Shown here: positions 58,472 to 64,000 of the stretch, in pieces
Numbering within the stretch: position 1 is the stretch's first letter
Layout: each line of letters starts with the position of its first letter
DNA from: an uncultured Clostridia bacterium
GTDB lineage: Bacteria; Bacillota; Clostridia; UMGS1810
Assembly: GCA_934500705.1 (NCBI GenBank)
Contig: CAKSTI010000014.1
Coordinates: 1-64,000 of the forward strand
Direction: 5' to 3'
Length of the DNA stretch: 64,000 bases
Made by a program: the position numbers and the translations under genes
Notes under the pieces: generated by a model
Databases searched by the model: none
What the model was told of the DNA's origin: nothing
What the model saw: only the letters and a program-made list of their open reading frames with translations

Positions 58472-59902
58472 TTATCTTGCGTACATAGCGTTGAATTTTT
58501 TAAACTTTTCACGGTCAATTCCCATAAGCTGGTCACGGGTAATGCGGAACTGCCAGTTGCCGTCCGCCTTTCCGGGGATATTGAGTCTGGTGTCGGAGCC
58601 GTAGCCGAGAATATCCTGAATGGGAAATACGGCAAGGGCGGCGTTGCTTACATAAATCGAGCGCAAAATACTGTCGTACCCTCTGTTCCAGTCGGGGTCG
58701 GTGTAACCGCAGTATTCAAGCATTTTGCGGCGGCGGTCGTCGTCTAACTCCCACACGTAACCCAGGAGGGTGTTGTTGTCGTGAGTGCCGGTGTAGGCAA
58801 CGGTGTTTTCGTTGTAATTGTGGGGCATATGGGGATTGTCGCCGTCGGAGAGAAAGCCGAACTGGAAAACCCTCATTCCCGGAAAACCGCTGTACCTGAC
58901 AAGCTCTGTCACGTCCTCGGTAATCTCGCCCAAATCCTCGGCAATGATTAACTTGTCGCCTTTTATGGCATTTACTGCGTCAACAAAGCTCTTGCCGGGG
59001 CCTTTTACCCACTTGCCCTCACGGGCAGTCGCTGCATCGCCCGGAATGCTCCAATACGACTCTATGCCACGGAAGTGGTCTATGCGCACGCCGTCGAACA
59101 TAGAGAACATATGGCGCAGTCTGTCAAGCCACCACTTGTAGCCGTCTTTTGCCATCAAGTCCCAGTTGTAGAGCGGATTTCCCCAAAGCTGACCGTCTTT
59201 TGAAAAATAGTCCGGGGGAACGCCGGCAACGCAATTTGGCCTGCCGTTTCCGTCAAGGTCGAAAAGCTCCTTGTTTGCCCAAACGTCTGCGCTGTCGTAG
59301 GAAACGTAGATGGGAATATCCCCTATTATCTTGACTCCTTTGGAATTTGCATATATTTTAATCTGCGCCCATTGCATAAAAAATTCGTACTGGATAAACT
59401 TCCACATAAAGAGCACGTCGGGGTCGGTTTCAAACGTATCCCAGTCGCACCACGCCTTTTCGCCGTTTGCCTTTTTGAGCGCCATAAACTCGCAGAACTG
59501 CTTTAAGTAAACGTGATTTTCTATAAAGTCCTCTATCTCGGTGCGGTTTTTGACCCTCTTTGACGCGAGCATAAGAACATCGCACCTGGTGTGATACAGG
59601 CGCACGTACTCTGCGCTGTAAGGCTGGCTCTGGCGGTATGCGTTTATCTCGTCCTCTGTGAGAAGCCCCTCTCCCACAAGAGTTTTAAGGTCTACAAAGT
59701 ACGGATTTCCGCCGAATGCGCTGTACGATTTATACGGCGAGTTGCACTCGTCAACCATACAAAACGGCAGAACCTGCCACCATTTAAAGCCCATATCGCT
59801 TATAAAGTCGATAAACTCCCTTGCCTCATCTCCGAAGCTGCCTATTGAAAAGTCGCCGTGAAGTGATGAAATGTGCATAAGCACACCGCTTGCCCTTTTC
59901 AT
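58472..59902 (-). CDS. malQ: 4-alpha-glucanotransferase (amylomaltase, GH77)
   Basis: The enzyme transfers glucan segments between malto-oligosaccharides, recycling the short chains left by glycogen phosphorylase. The nucleophile is in DGVRIDHFRG (about 270), the acid/base in IIAEDLGEI (about 320), and the third acidic residue in AYTGTHDNNT. 476 residues is typical. Its ATG overlaps the stop of the upstream dehydrogenase (TAATG). It works with the glg operon at 387-10458 although encoded far away. Confidence 0.95.
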   Translation of the reverse strand: MKRASGVLMHISSLHGDFSIGSFGDEAREFIDFISDMGFKWWQVLPFCMVDECNSPYKSYSAFGGNPYFVDLKTLVGEGLLTEDEINAYRQSQPYSAEYVRLYHTRCDVLMLASKRVKNRTEIEDFIENHVYLKQFCEFMALKKANGEKAWCDWDTFETDPDVLFMWKFIQYEFFMQWAQIKIYANSKGVKIIGDIPIYVSYDSADVWANKELFDLDGNGRPNCVAGVPPDYFSKDGQLWGNPLYNWDLMAKDGYKWWLDRLRHMFSMFDGVRIDHFRGIESYWSIPGDAATAREGKWVKGPGKSFVDAVNAIKGDKLIIAEDLGEITEDVTELVRYSGFPGMRVFQFGFLSDGDNPHMPHNYNENTVAYTGTHDNNTLLGYVWELDDDRRRKMLEYCGYTDPDWNRGYDSILRSIYVSNAALAVFPIQDILGYGSDTRLNIPGKADGNWQFRITRDQLMGIDREKFKKFNAMYAR

Positions 59903-60855
59903 TACAATACCTCCACTCTGTTTCTTATCTCTCCGGCAAAGTACGCCTTCATATTTTTAACCATCTCGTCAAAGCACCTCCGCCGTGCCTCTGCCGCTCC
60001 CCACGCCATATGCGGAGTAAGGCACACGTTGGGGTGATTTTTTATCTCATAGTACGGGCTGTCTTTTAAGAACGGCTCCGATGAGTAAACGTCCGCCGCA
60101 AGACCGCCTATTCTGCCCTCTTTTAGCGCACGGCACAGCGCCGCCTCGTCCGCAACCGCACCACGGGCGGTATTTGCAAAGATTACGTCCTTTTTCATCT
60201 TGGCAATGCGCTCTGCGTTTATGATGCCCCGTGTTTCGTCGCAAAGGGGAAGATGCACGGATATAATGTCCGACTTTTCGACCAAAGTGTCGATGTCCAC
60301 GCAGTCGAATTTATCGGACGGGGTGCGCTTAAAGGCGATTACCTTACATCCGAGAGCCTCCGCCGCCTTTGCCACTTCGCTCCCTATGCCGCCAACGCCC
60401 GCTATGCCCCAGGTTTTGCCGTAAAGTTCGTGGAAAACGGGCGTAAGGCAATTTGCCGTACCGCTCTTACTGTACTCGCCCGATGCGGTAAAGTCCGTGT
60501 ACTGTTTAAGGCGGTTTGCAAGGTACAATACCGCCCCCACAGTAACCTGCGACACGCTGTGCGACGAGTACCCCGGCACATTGCACACGGCAATGCCGGC
60601 TTTGCGGCAGTAGTCGGTGTCGATGTTATCGTAGCCTGTTGCCGCCTCGCATATCAGCTTTAAATTCCTGGCATTTTTCAAATTTTCCTCATCAAGGCGA
60701 ACCTTGTTTACAAAAACGACGTCCGCATCTGCAATCCTCTGCGCCGCCTCGTGCGGCTGTGTCACGGGATATGCGGTAACGGAAGTGTCAAAATCTATTG
60801 TAACGTCCAAATCCTCGCCGAGTGTGCGGCGGTCTAAAATAACGGTTTTCAACAT
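59902..60855 (-). CDS. D-isomer 2-hydroxyacid dehydrogenase
   Basis: This 317-residue NAD-dependent enzyme has the Rossmann motif GVAGVGGIGSEVAKAAEALG (about 150-169), arginine in FANTARGAVADEAAL and the catalytic histidine in LTPHMAWGA (about 282). It could be a D-lactate, glycerate or hydroxypyruvate reductase; the sequence does not decide. AAAGGAGG precedes the ATG. It is in an operon with malQ, a pairing without an obvious metabolic link. Confidence 0.88.
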   Translation of the reverse strand: MLKTVILDRRTLGEDLDVTIDFDTSVTAYPVTQPHEAAQRIADADVVFVNKVRLDEENLKNARNLKLICEAATGYDNIDTDYCRKAGIAVCNVPGYSSHSVSQVTVGAVLYLANRLKQYTDFTASGEYSKSGTANCLTPVFHELYGKTWGIAGVGGIGSEVAKAAEALGCKVIAFKRTPSDKFDCVDIDTLVEKSDIISVHLPLCDETRGIINAERIAKMKKDVIFANTARGAVADEAALCRALKEGRIGGLAADVYSSEPFLKDSPYYEIKNHPNVCLTPHMAWGAAEARRRCFDEMVKNMKAYFAGEIRNRVEVL

Positions 60856-60887
60856 TATTCCTCCTTTGGTGCCGGACTATGGATAAA

Positions 60888-60917
60888 ATCGACAGGCGCT
60901 GACAGCGCCTGTCGATT
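60888..60917. terminator. hairpin after tRNA-Gly
   Basis: The stem CGACAGGCGCT / AGCGCCTGTCG is very stable. On the minus strand ATTTTATCC follows, giving a weak T-tract, so it probably ends the tRNA transcript. Confidence 0.65.
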
Positions 60918-60921
60918 ATGG

Positions 60922-60992
60922 AGCAGGCAACGGGAGTCGAACCCGCAACCACGGCTTGGGAAGCCGTTATTTTACCGCTGAACTATGCCTGC
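60922..60992 (-). tRNA. tRNA-Gly (CCC)
   Basis: On the minus strand a 71-base cloverleaf begins GCAGGCATAGTTCAGCGGTA. The anticodon loop is TTCCCAA, giving anticodon CCC, between ACGGC and GCCGT. The T-arm is GCGGGTTCGACTCCCGT, and the acceptor ends TGCCTGC with discriminator T. CCA is not encoded. Confidence 0.95.
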
Positions 60993-61055
60993 AAACTTGA
61001 TTTAACACTATTGTACCACCAAATGATGAAAAATGCAACGGTTTTTTTGTAACTA

Positions 61056-61084
61056 TTGATTTTTCGCAAAAATTGCGTTACAAT
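61056..61084 (+). promoter_or_regulatory. promoter of the two-component system
   Basis: TTGATT at 61056-61061, a 17-base spacer and TACAAT at 61079-61084. Confidence 0.7.
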
Positions 61085-61093
61085 AGACTCATA

Positions 61094-61134
61094 CAGTCAC
61101 CTGCGGTGACAGCTCCCTTTAAGGCAAGGGAGCC
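61094..61134 (+). repeat. REP-like double hairpin in the leader
   Basis: Two adjacent stems, GTCACCTGCGGTGAC and GCTCCC...GGGAGC, lie just after the promoter. Similar paired hairpins are common intergenic palindromes in Clostridia genomes, as I recall them. Placed here they would be in the leader of the response-regulator mRNA. Confidence 0.6.
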
Positions 61135-61163
61135 TGATATGAAGAAAACGGGGGGCGGTTATC

Positions 61164-61835
61164 CTGAGCACGATTTTCACGGTTGAGGACGATGCGAGCA
61201 TAAGAGAGCTTATAGAATACACGCTTATGTCAACGGGGTTTGACGTGAGGGCGTTTGAAAACGGAACGGATTTTTTTGCGGCAGTCGGCGAAACTCTCCC
61301 CGACCTGGTGCTTTTGGACATTATGCTGCCGGATATGGACGGGGTGCAGATTTTAAAAAAACTGCGCACAGACAGCAAAACCGCCGGGGTCTGCGTGATT
61401 ATGCTCACGGCAAAGTCGGAGAGAATGGACAAAATACGTGGACTTGACCTGGGGGCGGACGACTACATTACAAAGCCGTTTGACGTTTTGGAGCTTATCT
61501 CCAGAATAAAGGCGGTTCTGCGCAGAAAGCCCAAGGAGGAAGATGCACAAAAGTACGAATACGGCGGAATTTGCCTGGACAACAAGAGCCGCAGTGTGGT
61601 ATCGGACGGGCGTGAGGTTCAGCTGACGTACAAGGAATACGAACTTTTAAGACTGCTGTTGATGTCTAAGGGTTCGGTTGTGACAAGGGAGAAAATCATC
61701 TCCGAAATCTGGGGCGCAGACTTTGAGGGCGAGTCACGCACGCTCGACGTGCACATAAGGACTCTGCGCCAAAAGCTCGGCGGCGACGGACGTCTTATAG
61801 ACACGGTGAGAAACGTCGGCTACAAGGTGGGATAA
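61164..61835 (+). CDS. OmpR/PhoB-family response regulator
   Basis: The protein has 223 residues: a receiver domain with acidic pair in VEDDASIREL, phosphorylated aspartate D52 (LLDIMLP), threonine in MLTAKS and lysine in ITKPFD, then a winged-helix DNA-binding domain (YKEYELLRLLL, SRTLDVHIRTLRQKL, VRNVGYKV). The first ATG (61227) would remove the acidic pair and first strand. The complete domain needs a non-ATG start; CTG at 61164, eight bases after CGGGGGG, is the best choice. The partner kinase follows two bases downstream. Confidence 0.88.
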   Translation: MSTIFTVEDDASIRELIEYTLMSTGFDVRAFENGTDFFAAVGETLPDLVLLDIMLPDMDGVQILKKLRTDSKTAGVCVIMLTAKSERMDKIRGLDLGADDYITKPFDVLELISRIKAVLRRKPKEEDAQKYEYGGICLDNKSRSVVSDGREVQLTYKEYELLRLLLMSKGSVVTREKIISEIWGADFEGESRTLDVHIRTLRQKLGGDGRLIDTVRNVGYKVG

Positions 61836-61837
61836 TA

Positions 61838-63487
61838 ATGTATAAAAAAATTTACCGCAGTATGTGCGCAATGGCGGTCACAACGCTGCTTCTGTCGGCG
61901 CTAATCATACTTTGCGTGTGCTACACGTCGTTTTGCGCAAGGTTTACCGAACAGGTCAAAAACGAGTGCCTGTTTGCGTCATCGCTGCTGAACGCCGGCA
62001 AATTCACGGGGGACGCATTGGAGAGCGCAGTTGAGCGCTCGGCGTCCAAGAGAATTTCCATAATATCAAAAGACGGCTCGGTTTTGTACGACAACAACGC
62101 CGACGCATCGGACACGGCTTCGTCGCCGGAAACAAAGGACGCCTTCAAAAAAGGCTTTGGTGAGGCGCAAAGGCGTTCAAAGGCTGACGGAAAGCGCTAT
62201 TACTACTGCGCCGTAAAACTCAATGACGGCTCGGTGCTCAAAATCGGCGCACCGCTGAGCACTGCGTCATCTATGCTGGCAACGGCGTCGATGGCGGTGT
62301 TTTTTGTTGCGTTTTTGGTCTTTCTCACCTTGGTTGTGATAGCAAAGAGGCTGACGGAGAACATTCTGCTCCCGTTTGAAAATATCTATTCCTTTGACAA
62401 CACCGGAATAGACAGCGCATACGAGGAAATCCGCCCGTTTTTAAAGCGGATAGAGAGGCAGAACAACGAAATTCAGCGCCAGATGGAAAAGGTGGATTTT
62501 CAAAGGGCAAGACTGCGTGCCATTATGGATAACATAAACGAGGGAATTGTAATCGTCGCAAACAGCGGCGAGGTGCTGTCGGTAAACCGTGACGCACTCG
62601 ACATTTTCGGGGGCGAAAAGCACTCGGTAAAGCACCGTGCGTTTTCTGAGCTTACGGACAGAGAGGACATAACTCAGCTTTTAAAAAGCGCAATGAACGG
62701 CAAAAAGGACACTCTCACCCTTGACGCAAACGGCAAGACGTACAGCGTGTTTGCAAGCCCTATGACGGAGAAAAACAAAATCATAGGCGCAGTTCTTTTG
62801 CTCATCGACGTGAGCGAAAAGAGCCGTCCGGAAAAGCTGAGAAGGGAGTTTACGGCAAATGTTTCCCACGAGTTAAAGACTCCCCTTACCGCAATTCACG
62901 GCTACGCACAGCTCATATGCAGCGGCATTGCAAAAGATGACGACATACCCGGCTTTGTGAGCAAGATAGAAAAGGAAAGCTCACGCCTTATAACCCTTGT
63001 TGACGACATAATAGAGCTCTCCCACTTAGACGAGGGCACAGGCGGAGGAGAAAAGGAAAGCGTGGATCTGCTCTCCGTGGCAAAAGAAGTTGCCGAGAGT
63101 TTGCAGCCGCAGGCTAAAAAGCGCAGTGTGAGCATAAACGTCACGGGCACGGAGAGCACCGTCACGGCGAACCTCTCGCAGATTACCGAGATGCTGTATA
63201 ACCTCACCGACAACGCCATAAAGTACAACAAACCCGGCGGAAGCGTGACGGTAAAAGTGCTTAAAGACGGCGTAAGCGTGGCGGACACGGGCATAGGAAT
63301 ACCCGAAAAGTACCACGAGCGCATATTTGAGCGGTTTTTCCGTGTGGACAAGAGCCATTCAAAGATGGTCAACGGCACGGGACTGGGACTTTCCATAGTA
63401 AAGCACCTTGCCATAATAAACAACGCCGACATAAGCGTAAAGAGCACCCTCGGCGAGGGCACGGAATTTACGGTGATGTTCGGTTGA
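61838..63487 (+). CDS. PhoR/WalK-type sensor histidine kinase
   Basis: This 549-residue membrane kinase has two membrane helices (about 8-30 and 147-172) that flank an extracytoplasmic sensor of about 115 residues. A PAS-like domain (about 225-320) follows. The phosphorylated histidine is H344 in NVSHELKTPLTAIHG, and the ATPase domain has NAIKYNKPGG, DTGIGIPEKYHERIFERF and GTGLGLSIVKH. It is paired with the response regulator just upstream. The signal is unknown; the layout resembles phosphate or envelope sensors. Confidence 0.93.
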   Translation: MYKKIYRSMCAMAVTTLLLSALIILCVCYTSFCARFTEQVKNECLFASSLLNAGKFTGDALESAVERSASKRISIISKDGSVLYDNNADASDTASSPETKDAFKKGFGEAQRRSKADGKRYYYCAVKLNDGSVLKIGAPLSTASSMLATASMAVFFVAFLVFLTLVVIAKRLTENILLPFENIYSFDNTGIDSAYEEIRPFLKRIERQNNEIQRQMEKVDFQRARLRAIMDNINEGIVIVANSGEVLSVNRDALDIFGGEKHSVKHRAFSELTDREDITQLLKSAMNGKKDTLTLDANGKTYSVFASPMTEKNKIIGAVLLLIDVSEKSRPEKLRREFTANVSHELKTPLTAIHGYAQLICSGIAKDDDIPGFVSKIEKESSRLITLVDDIIELSHLDEGTGGGEKESVDLLSVAKEVAESLQPQAKKRSVSINVTGTESTVTANLSQITEMLYNLTDNAIKYNKPGGSVTVKVLKDGVSVADTGIGIPEKYHERIFERFFRVDKSHSKMVNGTGLGLSIVKHLAIINNADISVKSTLGEGTEFTVMFG

Positions 63488-63512
63488 CATTTTGAATAAA
63501 AAGGTGTATAAT
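63484..63512 (+). promoter_or_regulatory. promoter of nadK, overlapping the kinase stop codon
   Basis: TTGACA at 63484-63489, a 17-base spacer and TATAAT at 63507-63512 form a consensus promoter. The TGA stop of the kinase gene lies inside the -35 box. Confidence 0.8.
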
Positions 63513-63540
63513 GTGCATAAATATACATTTGGGGTGGAGT

Positions 63541-64000
63541 ATGAAAACAATAACGGTTGTTACAAACCCTCTTAAAGACGAAAACTTTATATACACAAAC
63601 CGCATCAGAGCGGCTCTTTGCGGCAGGTGCAATGCAAAGTTCGTCACCACATCGGACGACATTGCCGCATCGCTTGCAGGCTCGGACGCCGCAGTGGTAT
63701 TGGGCGGCGACGGCACAATGCTTGCGTGCGCACAGTACGCATCAAGGCTCGGTGTGCCGATTTTGGGCATAAACCTGGGCACGCTCGGCTTTCTTGCCGA
63801 GGCGGAAACGGGCGAGATTGAGTCGGCGGCGGAAAAACTGCTGTCCGGTGAATACGGCGTGGAGGAGCTTTTTATGCTGGACGCCGCAATCGAGCGTGAC
63901 GGGCGCACGGTTGCCGATGTGACTGCGCTCAACGACATTGTGGTGTCACGCTCGTCGTACCGCAGGATTATATCGGTAGACATTTTTGTTGACGGCAGTT
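63541..64000 (+). CDS. nadK: NAD kinase, cut by the window edge
   Basis: The enzyme phosphorylates NAD to NADP. The first 153 codons are present: VLGGDGTMLACA carries the GGDGT ATP-binding motif (about 59-63), followed by LGINLGTLGFLAEAE and LNDIVVSRSSYRR, all diagnostic. GGGTGGAG precedes the ATG. The remaining C-terminal half lies beyond base 64000. Confidence 0.93.
   Translation, partial: MKTITVVTNPLKDENFIYTNRIRAALCGRCNAKFVTTSDDIAASLAGSDAAVVLGGDGTMLACAQYASRLGVPILGINLGTLGFLAEAETGEIESAAEKLLSGEYGVEELFMLDAAIERDGRTVADVTALNDIVVSRSSYRRIISVDIFVDGS

Noticed and set aside
61227..61229. First ATG as the response regulator start
   Set aside because: It would remove the first beta strand and the acidic pair of the receiver domain, which are present and in frame upstream.

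Overview
The window looks like a chromosomal piece of an anaerobic, low-to-mid GC Clostridia (Bacillota) genome, probably an uncultured gut-type Oscillospirales relative. The reasons are a GlgC/GlgD pair, a ctsR-mcsA-mcsB-clpC heat-shock operon with a CtsR box, a ferredoxin-dependent 2-oxoacid oxidoreductase, class A RNase P RNA, and strong GGAGG ribosome sites with sigma-A type promoters. No marker gene in the window fixes the species.

Layout. Bases 1-126 hold the promoter and leader of an rRNA operon that runs leftward out of the window. Bases 387-10458 are a glycogen operon (glgB, glgC, glgD, glgA, glgP and a GH13 amylase). Then come a HAD phosphatase, a 600-base non-coding stretch with nested inverted repeats, a small RHH regulator with a structured RNA tail, and a SLOG-family gene. 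A leftward housekeeping cluster follows (lytic transglycosylase, coaE, polA, a PBP), then a phosphoribosyltransferase and tmRNA. Bases 19252-26811 are an AT-rich type I restriction-modification island (hsdM, rhuM, half-size hsdS, an ApeA-like HEPN gene, hsdR). Next are an AraC regulator divergent from a glutaminase-family gene, a lipoprotein, pyruvate kinase, yifB, a TPR protein, and a larC-like gene that ends inside a dispersed repeat. An SCP2-like protein and a GH28/DMT transporter pair follow, then RseC, a P-loop ATPase and the four-subunit 2-oxoacid:ferredoxin oxidoreductase. After that come a type I toxin-antitoxin-like locus, a second SLOG gene, a DnaA-box cluster and the clpC operon. 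The right third has a GH39/DMT/AraC group, rnpB, an amino-acid ABC transporter, a flavoprotein, serCA, malQ with a 2-hydroxyacid dehydrogenase, tRNA-Gly(CCC), a two-component system and the start of nadK.

How the genes work together. The glg operon, malQ and the amylase cover synthesis and breakdown of storage glucan. Pyruvate kinase, the 2-oxoacid oxidoreductase and the serine genes draw on the resulting glycolytic carbon. The two glycoside hydrolase/DMT pairs look like small sugar-scavenging units.

The most unusual observations are an amino-acid binding lipoprotein whose domain appears circularly permuted, and a 21-residue hydrophobic toxin with a convergent antisense RNA whose 35-nt 5' segment recurs exactly at the other SLOG locus. 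Others are a HEPN RNase-like gene inside a type I RM operon whose HsdS is half-size with TAEL repeats, and two dispersed intergenic repeat families, one of which supplies the stop codon of an orphan LarC N-domain protein. All calls come from reading the sequence; no database search was run.
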